Shown here: in pieces, positions 51,537-60,757 of the stretch | How positions within the stretch are numbered: the stretch's first letter is position 1 | How the letters are laid out: each line of letters begins with the position of its first letter | Source of the DNA: Scalindua sp964344685 | Lineage (GTDB): Bacteria; Planctomycetota; Brocadiia; Brocadiales; Scalinduaceae | Assembly (NCBI GenBank): GCA_964344685.1 | Contig: CAYFOK010000014.1 | Location: forward strand, 33,247 to 97,246 | Direction of reading: 5' to 3' | DNA: 64,000 bases | Made by a program: the position numbers and the translations under genes | Notes under the pieces: model-generated | What the model was told of the DNA's origin: nothing | The model's database searches: none | Seen by the model: only the letters and a program-made list of their open reading frames with translations

Positions 51537-52799
51537 ATGACACTTGTTCACAATTGGCAGCTTGGGAGAACGATGGAGTACCCATACTTCGAATCAAGGC
51601 CGGAACATCAGTTTGCCGCGGTCTTTAATACAAACAGATGTATTGCCTGTCAGACCTGTACGATGGCCCATAAAAGTACATGGACATATAGTAAAGGGCA
51701 GGAGTATATGTGGTGGAATAATGTCGAAACAAAGCCGTATGGCGGATATCCTCAGCATTGGGACCAGAAAATATTGCAGATGTTATGGGATAACGGTAAC
51801 AATCCAATGGAATGGTTTACAGGTGCAGAAGATAAGGATGAACTTAAAGCCCCTTACGGACTTTATAATGGAGATACTATTTTTGAGCTTGCCAAAAGTA
51901 AAGGCCTTAATCAGGTAGCAGTTGGTTATATTCCGGATGACAAAGAGTGGAGATTCCCTAATATTTATGAGGATACTGCTGCAAGTGAACAAACTAATTA
52001 TGAGACGGGAGCTGCCAAGGAATCTTCCGAGCTGCCTGAGCATAAGAGATGGTTCTTCTATCTCCAGAGAGTATGTAACCACTGTACATATGCAGCATGT
52101 CTTGCAGCTTGCCCGAGGAAGGCTATTTATAAACGTAAAGAAGACGGTATCGTTTTGATCGATCAGAAGCGATGCAGAGGATACAGAAAATGCGTTGAGC
52201 AGTGCCCTTATAAGAAGCCGATGTATCGAGGTGAAACAAGAATGTCCGAAAAATGCATCGCTTGCTATCCAAGAGTAGAAGGTAAAGATCCTATAACAAA
52301 GGGCAGGAGAATGGAAGCAAGATGTATGGTTGCCTGTGTAGGTAAGATAAGGCTGAACGGGCTTCTGACAGGTGATTATAAGAAGCCAGATCCAAAGAAT
52401 CCTATGGATTGGTTGATTCATATACATAAAGTTGCATTACCTCTTTACCCTCAATTCGGTACAGAGCCAAATATTTACTACATTCCGCCAAGATGGGCTC
52501 CAAGAAATTATTTGAGGCAGATGTTCGGCCCGGGCGTGGACGAAGCTCTTGATAAGTACGCTGCACCTTCCAGAGAACTAATGGCAGTGCTGGCGCTATT
52601 CAGGACAACACAGACCATGATTTCCAGATTCGAAATTGAAGATGGAAAGAAAATTTATGAATCTGAAATAATGGGTAAAAAGGTTGAAGTATATAACGAT
52701 ACTGTTATTGGTTTTGCTGCAGACGGTACTGAAATGGTAAGGTTAAAAATTGAAGAACCTACCTGGGAGAGCGATGAGAAACGAATGATCACATACTAA
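51537..52799 (+). CDS. nxrB: nitrite oxidoreductase beta subunit
   Basis: A 420-residue four-cluster iron-sulfur subunit of the NarH/NxrB group. Cysteine motifs in order: CIACQTCTMAHKSTW (C35, C38, C41), CNHCTYAACLAACPRKAI, CRGYRKCVEQCPYKKP and KCIACYPR...ARCMVACVGK. There is no signal peptide; it is expected to be exported folded with NxrA through the Tat system. It moves electrons from the Mo centre and [4Fe-4S] of NxrA to the heme of NxrC. AAGGAGG precedes the ATG. Confidence 0.96.
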   Translation: MTLVHNWQLGRTMEYPYFESRPEHQFAAVFNTNRCIACQTCTMAHKSTWTYSKGQEYMWWNNVETKPYGGYPQHWDQKILQMLWDNGNNPMEWFTGAEDKDELKAPYGLYNGDTIFELAKSKGLNQVAVGYIPDDKEWRFPNIYEDTAASEQTNYETGAAKESSELPEHKRWFFYLQRVCNHCTYAACLAACPRKAIYKRKEDGIVLIDQKRCRGYRKCVEQCPYKKPMYRGETRMSEKCIACYPRVEGKDPITKGRRMEARCMVACVGKIRLNGLLTGDYKKPDPKNPMDWLIHIHKVALPLYPQFGTEPNIYYIPPRWAPRNYLRQMFGPGVDEALDKYAAPSRELMAVLALFRTTQTMISRFEIEDGKKIYESEIMGKKVEVYNDTVIGFAADGTEMVRLKIEEPTWESDEKRMITY

Positions 52800-52852
52800 G
52801 GCTTTATTAAACTATTAACTTGAAAAGTTGATTTAGGGAGGAAATTGAAGAT

Positions 52853-53398
52853 ATGAAATATACGAGAATACTATGTGTCTTTAGTATATTTGTCTTTATA
52901 GGTATTGGATTTACAGGAATTAATCATGTAGGAGCTGCAGATTTTGAGGCATTTAAATCAACAGAAGACCCGGGATACCATCAAAGACACAACGGTAATA
53001 TCGAATGGCATTTGTTTCATGATTCAGCCGAAGCAAATCATGATTGTGATAAATCATGGCAGCAGAGAATCAGTGATGCTGAAGGTACTTCCAGGCTAAG
53101 CCATCTAACTCCTGCAACAAATGCAGAGTCTAAAGAACATAATCCATGTCCGCTGTGTGGAAAACCTACATATTTCTGGATAACCGGCGGTATTGACAGT
53201 GCTTCTGAAAAACTCATTAAGGCAGACTATCCTAACTGGAGCAAATCAGACGGTGCTTGCCGTAACTGCTTTGAGTGTTATGAACTCAGGACAGGTAATT
53301 ATTTTGGTGGCAAACCAGCAGCAACTACTACAGACGAATATGTTATCGGCTACGATAAGTCAGACAGGATTCGTGATTACTTTACGAACGTAAAGTAA
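52853..53398 (+). CDS. secreted nxr-operon protein with CPLCG/CxxC domain
   Basis: Not a member of a family I can name. A 181-residue protein with a clear signal peptide (cut after HVGA). The mature N-terminal half has many His, Trp and Asp residues. A Cys4-type domain follows: CPLCG at 99-103 and CRNCFEC at 136-142, 33 residues apart, and it ends with a polar tail. The same domain closes the protein at 54216. It lies between nxrB and the TorD-like gene and is likely an NXR accessory or structural subunit. Comparison with the tubule-inducing subunit NXR-T described in Kuenenia would be informative, although no CxxCH heme motif is present. Confidence 0.8.
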   Translation: MKYTRILCVFSIFVFIGIGFTGINHVGAADFEAFKSTEDPGYHQRHNGNIEWHLFHDSAEANHDCDKSWQQRISDAEGTSRLSHLTPATNAESKEHNPCPLCGKPTYFWITGGIDSASEKLIKADYPNWSKSDGACRNCFECYELRTGNYFGGKPAATTTDEYVIGYDKSDRIRDYFTNVK

Positions 53399-53449
53399 AT
53401 AATTAAAAGTAATAAGCATTTGAATAAGATTTAAATATTGAGGATAGAT

Positions 53450-54223
53450 ATGGGAATTCAAATCAGTGAAAGCGTCGAAGAACTGCTCGCTGCGAGTCAG
53501 GTCTATCAGTTTCTTTCAACATGTCTTCTTGAACCAAACAAAAGGGCATTAGAGACTCTTAATAACGAAGACTATATGTCAGAGGTGAAAAGTTGCATCT
53601 CAGTTAGCGGTAACAATGAAATGATAGAAACCTTTAACTTACTTCATAAAGTGCTGAAAGACGCAGATGTTGAAAAATTGGAGAGAGGATATCGTGCTAC
53701 ATTTGGTGGTGCTACTGTCGCGATGGATTGCCCTCCATATGAAATGTACTATAGTGGTTCACAAATATGGCAGCAGACTCAGGACCTTGCCGATATTTCT
53801 GGATTCTATAAGGCATATGGGATTGAAATGGAACAGGACACAACTACAACCAGGTGGGACCATGTAGCTGTTGAATTGGAGTTCCTGCATTTCCTGACAT
53901 ATAAACTTGCATATGCGATAGAAAACCATAGTAAAGAAGAGCAGGAATCGTGCCTTGCCGCCAAGAAGAAGTTTCTGTATGCCCACATTGGCAGATGGAT
54001 TAAGGCGTTTTCAACTTCAGTTGTCAAAAAAACACCTGAAGACTTCTATCGCCAGGCAGCAACGTTAGCAACTATTTTTGTTCACTTAGAGATGACTAAA
54101 TTATCTGTTGATGCAGATGAAATAGATGAATATATGGGCAACGAGCCTGATTACCTCCAGAGACTTGAAGGTAAGAGTGCTATGGCCTGTGACTCATGTA
54201 TGGATGAGGAGAAGTATGACTAA
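53450..54223 (+). CDS. TorD/NarJ-type molybdoenzyme maturation chaperone
   Basis: A 257-residue helical protein of the TorD/DmsD/NarJ superfamily, which holds the apo catalytic subunit until the Mo cofactor is inserted and Tat export can proceed. Seen: SQVYQFLSTCLLEPN at the start, the YEMYYSG block following MDCPP, and the HVAVELEFLHFLTYK helix. GAGG six bases before the ATG at 53450 favours that start over a TTG at 53438. Its stop overlaps the next gene by eight bases. Likely client: NxrA. Confidence 0.88.
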   Translation: MGIQISESVEELLAASQVYQFLSTCLLEPNKRALETLNNEDYMSEVKSCISVSGNNEMIETFNLLHKVLKDADVEKLERGYRATFGGATVAMDCPPYEMYYSGSQIWQQTQDLADISGFYKAYGIEMEQDTTTTRWDHVAVELEFLHFLTYKLAYAIENHSKEEQESCLAAKKKFLYAHIGRWIKAFSTSVVKKTPEDFYRQAATLATIFVHLEMTKLSVDADEIDEYMGNEPDYLQRLEGKSAMACDSCMDEEKYD

Positions 54224-55199
54224 ATTACAGGAAGAGCAAATTGGATCTCTTGAAATCATATACGATCAGCAGTTGGTTGATGACATCGTATGCAAGGGAT
54301 TGGCTGTTCAGGAGGCAGCCGGTGACCTTACTTTGTATAATGAGTATCACGGGAAAAGAAATGAGATCTATGATCTGGAGGAGGAAAGAAGGCCAAAAAA
54401 ATTCAGGGAACTGGACAGTGATTTTTTCAACAGATTGGGCTATGATGTATATTTAAAAGAGATATTTGAAGAGTTTCCTGACATTGAAGAAAAGATAAAA
54501 GAGGTACATGTCAGGAGAGCTACAACAAAACAGAACGAAGGATCTAATGTAGTTGATGAAGGCACGAAAGTTATCATCAGACTCTATCCGGAACTTTTTA
54601 TTGAGGGTAGTAATGAAATTCGCATGGTCATCAGACATGAGCTTATGCATGTTTCTGACATGATGAATAGTAAATTCGGATATGATGTAAATGAGGATTT
54701 TGGGCGCTCACCAATGGAAGAGCGTATAATCAGAGACAGGTATAGACTTTTTTGGGATATCTCTGTAGATGGACGATTAATAAACAAGGGACTGGAAACT
54801 ACCGCATCGAGAGAAGAGAGGAAAAGAGAGTTTGATTCTTTTTTCAGCAAAATCCCGGAGGAGACCAGGGACCTGATATTTGATAAACTTTGGAATGCTG
54901 AAGAACCAATGCCGCATAAAAAGATGGTTGAACTGTCTAAAGACACGAATATGGTTCTGGCATTGGCAGCAGGAGAGCGTACTGTTGATGAGCTTGTAGA
55001 GGAAACAAAAGAACTTGGCCCGCTTCCAGGAACTACATGCCCTTTATGCGGATTCCCATCATTTGATTGGGACGAGGAAGCGGCTAAGGATGAAGAAACT
55101 GCTAAGGTGATAAACGAAGAACATCCTGAATGGAAGCCACAGGATGGTGTATGCTCCAGATGTGCAGAATATTATAAAATTAAAGCTGGAAAGTGGTAG
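54216..55199 (+). CDS. zincin-like HExxH protein with CPLCG/CxxC domain in the nxr operon
   Basis: A 327-residue cytoplasmic protein, no family recognised. A metalloprotease-type motif HELMH occurs at 141-145 in RMVIRHELMHVSDMM, with acidic candidates for a third ligand at E168, E169, D181 and D185 (SPMEERIIRDRYRLFWDISVDGR). The C-terminal 55 residues carry CPLCG (275-279) and CSRC (313-316), matching the Cys4 domain of the secreted protein two genes upstream. The ATG at 54216 has GAGGAG upstream and overlaps the chaperone stop. Possible roles are proteolytic processing or quality control of NXR, or metal insertion; all are inference. Confidence 0.8.
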   Translation: MTKLQEEQIGSLEIIYDQQLVDDIVCKGLAVQEAAGDLTLYNEYHGKRNEIYDLEEERRPKKFRELDSDFFNRLGYDVYLKEIFEEFPDIEEKIKEVHVRRATTKQNEGSNVVDEGTKVIIRLYPELFIEGSNEIRMVIRHELMHVSDMMNSKFGYDVNEDFGRSPMEERIIRDRYRLFWDISVDGRLINKGLETTASREERKREFDSFFSKIPEETRDLIFDKLWNAEEPMPHKKMVELSKDTNMVLALAAGERTVDELVEETKELGPLPGTTCPLCGFPSFDWDEEAAKDEETAKVINEEHPEWKPQDGVCSRCAEYYKIKAGKW

Positions 55200-55250
55200 T
55201 ATAAAAGTGCGAATAAGTATTTTTTACATAAAAGATATAGGAGGATGTAT

Positions 55251-58200
55251 ATGAAGCTTACGCGAAGGACATTTATGAAGGTTGCGGGAGGAGTAACGGC
55301 AGCCGTTTCAATCCCTATGAGAAATGCGCTGGCCTTGACGTCTTTAAAGCCGGCTGTAGAGGTAGACAATCCTCTTGATTCCTATCCTGATAGAAATTGG
55401 GAGGATGTATACAGGAATCAGTACAAATATGACCGTTCTTTTGCTTTTTGCTGCTCTCCAAATGACACACATCAGTGTCGTGTAAGGGCATTTGTAAGAA
55501 ACGAAGTCGTAATCAGGGTTGAGCAGGATTATGAGCATCAGAATTATGGTGACCTGGAAGGTAGAACACCTCAAAGATCCTGGAACCCGAGGATGTGCCT
55601 GAAAGGATTTACCTTCTTCAGAAGAGTATACGGTCCACATAGGCTGAGATTTCCTCTTTTGAGAAAAGGCTGGAAGCAGTGGGCAGATGACGGATTTCCA
55701 GAATTGGACTGGAACAATAGAGAGAAATATAAATTCACATCCAGAGGTACTGACGAGCAGTTAAAAATGTCATGGGATGATATAATTGATTATGTAGCCA
55801 AAGGGATGATTGCAATAGCCAGAGCTTATAGCGGCGAAGAGGGGAAGAAGAGGCTGCTTGAAAGAGACAAGTATGCACCTGAAACTCTTACACACTGGAA
55901 CGGTGCGGGAACAAGATGTTTTAAGAACCGTGGCGGTATGGGTCTGCTTGGCGTTATTGGAAAATATATGGGTATGTACCGCTTTTCCAATACATTAGCC
56001 TTGCTAGATGCCAATGTAAGAGGTGTTGGTGCTGATAAGGCTCAAGGCGGAAGAAGATTTTCAAATTATACGTGGCATGGTGACCAGGCACCTGGGCATC
56101 CATATGTTCATGGATTGCAGGCGTCAGATGTTGACTTTGCAGATCTAAGGTACACCAAGCTCTGTATTCAGGTTGGAAAAAATCTTATTGAGAACAAGAT
56201 GCCTGAGGCTCACTGGCTAACAGAGATAATGGAGAGGGGCGGTAAACTGGTTGTTATTACTCCTGATTACAGTCCTTCAGCGACAAAGGCAGATTACTGG
56301 ATTCCATGCAGGACAGGTATATCTGATACATCTATATTCCTGTGCATGACAAAGATCATAATGGATAACAAGTGGTATGATGTAGATTTCGTCAAGAAGT
56401 TTACGGACTTCCCACTACTTGTAAGGACTGATACGCTTAAGAGACTTAAAGCTGATGAAGTTTTTGCAAATTACAAGCCTCCGCATCTTGATTATAGTTC
56501 GAATGTACAGGGATTAAAGGATAAACAGAGGAAACAGCTGGGAGATTTTGTAATCTTTGACACAAAAACCAACGATTTCAAGGCTATAACCAGAGAAGAT
56601 GTTGGTAAGAAAATGGTGTCCAAAGGTATAGATCCTGCTCTGGAAGGAACATTCAAGGTTAAGACAGTAGATGGTAAAGAAGTCGAAGTTATGACTCTTT
56701 TTGATCTGTATAAAATCCATCTCAGAGATTTTGATGTAAAGACCACTGCAGATATCACAGGTTCGCCTGCTCACCTTATTGAAAGGCTGGCTAAGGACTG
56801 TGCTACTATCAAGCCTGTTGCAATACATTATGGTGAGGGTATCAACCATTATTTCCATGCAACACTGCATAACAGGGCAACTTATCTGCCATTAATGCTG
56901 ACAGGAAATATTGGCTATCATGGTTCAGGATCACACACGTGGGCTGGAAATTACAAAGCCGGTAATTTCCAGGGTTCAAAATGGTCAGGTCCGGGATTCA
57001 AGGGTATAATTGCAGAAGATCCATTCGATATGAACCTAGATCCGCATGCTGATGGAAAGGATATACATGCTCATAGTTATGCAATGGATGAAGAGGTTGC
57101 ATACTGGAATCATGGTGATACACCGCTTATTGTTAACACACCTAAGTTTGGTAGAAAGAGTTTTACCGGTGAAACTCACTATAACACTCCTACCAAGGTT
57201 CTATGGTTTAATAACGTGAACCTGATAAATAATGCAAAATGGGTATATGAGATGTTTAAGAACGTTAATCCGAGGATTGACCTTATTATATCCAGTGACA
57301 TTATGATGACATCATCCATACAATATGCCGATGTAGGATTTCCGGTTAATTCATGGATGGAGTTTGAGCATTATGAGGTTACCTGTTCATGTTCAAACCC
57401 ATTCCTTCAGGTATGGAAAGGTGGGATAAGGCCGCTGCATGATTCTAAAGATGACGTTATGGTTCCGGCACTTGTTTCTAAGAGAATGGGTGAACTTCTG
57501 GACGACAGGAGGTTTGCTGACTATTGGAGATTCGCTCTGGAAGAGAGACCTGAAGTTTACATGCAGAGGCTTTTTGATGGAAGTGTTCCAACAAGAGGAT
57601 ATAATGTAAACGATTTAATTGCCGGTAAATATGGTGGAGTTCCTGGTGGTGCACTTATGAATTTTGGTACTTATCCAAGAACACCTATGTATGAGCAGGT
57701 TGTTTACGACCGTCCATTCTTTACAGACGATGGAAGACTTCATTCATATTGTGATATTCCTGAAGCGATTGAATACGGTGAAAACTTTGTATGTCACAGA
57801 GAAGCAGTGGAAGCTACACCTTATCTTCCAAACGTAATCGTAAGTACAAACCCATATATAAGACCAGAAGATTATGGAATTTCTAAAGACCATATGGGTG
57901 CTGACGAGCGACATGTAAGGAATATTAAGATGCCATGGAACGAGGTTAAGAAAACTAAGAACCCTCTATGGGAAAAGGGATACAGGTTCTATTGTGTAAC
58001 ACCGAAAACCAGACACAGGGTACACTCTCAGTGGAGTACGGTGGACTGGAATCTTATCTGGAACAACAACTTTGGCGATCCATATAGAATGGACAAGAGG
58101 GCGCCTGGTCCAGGTGAGCATCAGTTGCACATAAATCCTACTGCGGCTAAAGACCTTGGCATCAATGATGGTGACTATGTATATGTTGATGCTAACCCGG

Positions 58201-58700
58201 TAGACAGACCATACAGAGGCTGGAAACCAAATGATCCATTTTACAAAGTTGCCAGGCTTATGGTCAGGGCAAAATATAATCCTGCATATCCATACCACAC
58301 AACTATGATGAAACACGCTACATATGTTGCCACAGAAAAGAGTGTTAAGGCACATGAAACAAGGAAGGACGGTATGGCTATGTCTTCAGATGGATATCTT
58401 TCTAATTTCAGATATGGATCACAGCAGTCAATTACAAGATCATGGTTGATGCCGATGCATCAGACAGATACCCTCTTCCATAAGAAGAAGGTGTTCATGG
58501 CATATATGCACGGTGGTGAGGCTGATAACCATGTTGTTAATACTGTTCCTAAGGAAACCCTTGTCAGGATTACAAAGGCTGAGGATGGTGGATTAGGTGC
58601 AAAAGGAGTTTGGGAACCGGCTAGAACTGGTTTCACTCCTGCAAATGAAAGTAAATTTATGAAACTGTATCTTCATGGTGGTACTACAACAGTTGAATAA
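55251..58700 (+). CDS. nxrA: nitrite oxidoreductase alpha (Mo-bis-PGD catalytic) subunit
   Basis: Catalytic subunit oxidising nitrite to nitrate, 1149 residues, of the type II DMSO-reductase family. The N-terminus is a Tat signal (LTRRTFMKVAGG). The [4Fe-4S] region reads FAFCCSPNDTHQCRVRAF, and the Mo-ligand aspartate is most likely D278 in WHGDQAPGHPYVHG (position of NarG Asp222). The C-terminal cofactor-binding block includes HRVHSQWSTVDWN. GGAGG six bases upstream selects the ATG at 55251; an ATG at 55245 is too close. Length and order (C-B-x-D-x-A) fit anammox-type NXR. A strong terminator follows. Confidence 0.96.
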   Translation: MKLTRRTFMKVAGGVTAAVSIPMRNALALTSLKPAVEVDNPLDSYPDRNWEDVYRNQYKYDRSFAFCCSPNDTHQCRVRAFVRNEVVIRVEQDYEHQNYGDLEGRTPQRSWNPRMCLKGFTFFRRVYGPHRLRFPLLRKGWKQWADDGFPELDWNNREKYKFTSRGTDEQLKMSWDDIIDYVAKGMIAIARAYSGEEGKKRLLERDKYAPETLTHWNGAGTRCFKNRGGMGLLGVIGKYMGMYRFSNTLALLDANVRGVGADKAQGGRRFSNYTWHGDQAPGHPYVHGLQASDVDFADLRYTKLCIQVGKNLIENKMPEAHWLTEIMERGGKLVVITPDYSPSATKADYWIPCRTGISDTSIFLCMTKIIMDNKWYDVDFVKKFTDFPLLVRTDTLKRLKADEVFANYKPPHLDYSSNVQGLKDKQRKQLGDFVIFDTKTNDFKAITREDVGKKMVSKGIDPALEGTFKVKTVDGKEVEVMTLFDLYKIHLRDFDVKTTADITGSPAHLIERLAKDCATIKPVAIHYGEGINHYFHATLHNRATYLPLMLTGNIGYHGSGSHTWAGNYKAGNFQGSKWSGPGFKGIIAEDPFDMNLDPHADGKDIHAHSYAMDEEVAYWNHGDTPLIVNTPKFGRKSFTGETHYNTPTKVLWFNNVNLINNAKWVYEMFKNVNPRIDLIISSDIMMTSSIQYADVGFPVNSWMEFEHYEVTCSCSNPFLQVWKGGIRPLHDSKDDVMVPALVSKRMGELLDDRRFADYWRFALEERPEVYMQRLFDGSVPTRGYNVNDLIAGKYGGVPGGALMNFGTYPRTPMYEQVVYDRPFFTDDGRLHSYCDIPEAIEYGENFVCHREAVEATPYLPNVIVSTNPYIRPEDYGISKDHMGADERHVRNIKMPWNEVKKTKNPLWEKGYRFYCVTPKTRHRVHSQWSTVDWNLIWNNNFGDPYRMDKRAPGPGEHQLHINPTAAKDLGINDGDYVYVDANPVDRPYRGWKPNDPFYKVARLMVRAKYNPAYPYHTTMMKHATYVATEKSVKAHETRKDGMAMSSDGYLSNFRYGSQQSITRSWLMPMHQTDTLFHKKKVFMAYMHGGEADNHVVNTVPKETLVRITKAEDGGLGAKGVWEPARTGFTPANESKFMKLYLHGGTTTVE

Positions 58701-58740
58701 ATTTCTTAAATAATTTTACTTATAAGTAAAATGTAGTTTA

Positions 58741-58776
58741 AAAAAGCCCCTGACTTTATGTCAGGGGCTTTTTTAA
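58741..58776 (+). terminator. rho-independent terminator of the nxr operon
   Basis: AAAAAAGCCCCTGAC pairs with GTCAGGGGCTTTTTT around a five-base loop, ending in a T-run. It lies 40 bases after nxrA. Confidence 0.93.
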
Positions 58777-58778
58777 TT

Positions 58779-58806
58779 TGAAGTACAGAAAATAGCATTT
58801 ATAATA
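58779..58806 (+). promoter_or_regulatory. probable sigma-70 promoter for the radical SAM cluster
   Basis: TTGAAG (58779-58784), 16-base spacer, perfect TATAAT (58801-58806). The predicted start near 58813 leaves a leader of about 155 bases. Confidence 0.5.
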
Positions 58807-58966
58807 GAATTATTACTTTTGGTTGAAAATGTAAATATTTCTGTTAATGATCTTTGTGAAAGCAAGGAAAATAACCTTTCACTCGTAAGATGGCCTTAAT
58901 TTGAACCGTCTTGAGAGAGAGGAATTAATATAATTAAAGATGAGAATTGATTGATAGGGAGTAAAT

Positions 58967-60757
58967 TTGCAGATTTCACTGGTCTTTCCACCTTCATGGA
59001 TACCATCTCAGCCCTTCCTGAGCCTTCCATCACTTCAGGGATTTTTAAAGGATAAGGGAGTGGATAATGTTTCAATCCGAGATTTAAATATTGAAATAAT
59101 GGATGCATTGATTTCTTCTGAAAAAACCCTTAAAACTCTTGAGACAATAGGTGAGAGACTGGAAAATGGAGCTGAAGCGACAGGCACAGAAGTGAACTCT
59201 GGAGATGTATATTCACGACTGAACTGGGCAAGGGAAGTAATTGAAAGAGAAAACATGGTACAAAATGTGGAATGGGCTAAGTCAACATTGAAATCTCAAG
59301 GTTTTTATGAAATTGATGATTATATAGAGAGTTGGAAGATTATTGACAGGTGGCTGCAAGCATTCGGAATGCTCTATTATCCATCTGAGATATCAATTGC
59401 CGATAACTCAATGAGATACAGTGTCTATTCATCAGAGGACGTACTGAATGCTGTTAATGATAAATATGAAAATCCGTATATAGACCTGTTCAACGAACAC
59501 ACAATTGACTCTATTATAGATAAAAATCCGGATCTTGTTGGAATTTCAGTAACTGCAACTTCGCAGGTTATGCCGGCATTTACACTGGCAAGGCAGTTAA
59601 AAGATAAGAATGAAGATATTCACATAACTATGGGAGGCAGCGTCTTCACAAAGCTGATTGATAACCTTCAGCATAATCACTTGCTTTTTAATCTTGTCGA
59701 TACCTTTATTGTATTTGAGGGAGAACATGCACTTCTGAGGCTTATAGAGCAGCTTGATGGTAAGCGTGACTTCAGTAAGGTACCTAACCTGGTATATAAG
59801 GACGGCAGCACTATACGAGTTAATGAACCGTTTCATATAGAAGATATCAACTCTCTTCCTGCTCCTGATTATGACGGATTTCCACTAGACCAGTATTTAT
59901 CACCAAAAAGGGTACTGCCCTTACAGGGATCGAGAGGCTGTTATTGGAGAAAGTGTACTTTCTGTAATCTTCATGTTGATAATTTGAAATTCAGATTGAG
60001 AAACCTTGATCTTGTACTGGAAGATATAGAAAAACTTAAAGAAAAATATAATGCAGAATATATGTTCTTCAGTGATGAGTGTATGCCTGTTAAGCAGCTG
60101 GACAATTTAAGTTCAAGATTAATAGAGGATGGAAATAACATAAAGTGGATGGCCGGTGTAAGATTTGACAAGGGACTTACAAAAGATATTTTAAACAAGG
60201 CGAGAGAGGCGGGATGCCTCAAGATGGTATTCGGACTCGAGTCTTCGAACAAAAGAGTACTTTCTTTAATGGATAAAGGAATAGAAACAGAAATTACTAA
60301 GGATATTATAGATAATTGTGTCGAGGCGGGTATCGCAATCCATATGTATGTAATTGTTGGGTTTCCAACCGAGACCAGAGAAGAAGCATATGAAACGCTT
60401 GATTTCGTAATATCTAATGATAAATTTCTGAAATCAAAAGGTGCATCCTGCCTTGCCTGTCTCTTTGAGCTGGAAAAACATGCTCCTATTTTACGTGATC
60501 CGGGTAAGTATGGATTAACAAAAATAGGACATCCTAAACATGACGATTTAAGTCTGGGTTATTTCTACGAAACAGAAGGGGGAATGACTCCTGAAGAGTC
60601 AGGAGAAGTTTATGAGTATGTGAGATCTGAAATTGATAAAAGGCTCTCAATATTTCCTTACAATTTTTCAATGTCAGATGGATTATTATATTTAGACAAC
60701 TCTCATGATGGAGTTAATGAAGCTGCTCTGAGAATTACGCAAAGCGAGACAATATAA
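58967..60757 (+). CDS. B12-binding radical SAM protein
   Basis: A 596-residue enzyme from a TTG start (AGGGAG upstream). It begins ISLVFPPSWIPSQPFLSLPS, typical of cobalamin-dependent radical SAM proteins; the B12-binding Rossmann region covers about 180-290 (LVGISVTATSQVMPAFTLAR). The radical SAM core starts at 320 with C325, C330 and C333 (GCYWRKCTFC), spacing Cx4Cx2C instead of the usual Cx3Cx2C. ECMPVKQLDNL and GLESSNKRVLSLMDKG follow. The stop abuts the ferredoxin ATG directly, so the ferredoxin is probably its electron donor. Substrate unknown; methylation or peptide modification is possible. Confidence 0.88.
   Translation: MQISLVFPPSWIPSQPFLSLPSLQGFLKDKGVDNVSIRDLNIEIMDALISSEKTLKTLETIGERLENGAEATGTEVNSGDVYSRLNWAREVIERENMVQNVEWAKSTLKSQGFYEIDDYIESWKIIDRWLQAFGMLYYPSEISIADNSMRYSVYSSEDVLNAVNDKYENPYIDLFNEHTIDSIIDKNPDLVGISVTATSQVMPAFTLARQLKDKNEDIHITMGGSVFTKLIDNLQHNHLLFNLVDTFIVFEGEHALLRLIEQLDGKRDFSKVPNLVYKDGSTIRVNEPFHIEDINSLPAPDYDGFPLDQYLSPKRVLPLQGSRGCYWRKCTFCNLHVDNLKFRLRNLDLVLEDIEKLKEKYNAEYMFFSDECMPVKQLDNLSSRLIEDGNNIKWMAGVRFDKGLTKDILNKAREAGCLKMVFGLESSNKRVLSLMDKGIETEITKDIIDNCVEAGIAIHMYVIVGFPTETREEAYETLDFVISNDKFLKSKGASCLACLFELEKHAPILRDPGKYGLTKIGHPKHDDLSLGYFYETEGGMTPEESGEVYEYVRSEIDKRLSIFPYNFSMSDGLLYLDNSHDGVNEAALRITQSETI

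Noticed and set aside
50534..58700. NXR operon read as membrane nitrate reductase NarGHI
   Set aside because: The alpha subunit has a Tat signal, the gamma subunit is an exported EbdC-like protein instead of the membrane protein NarI, and gene order fits anammox-type NXR.
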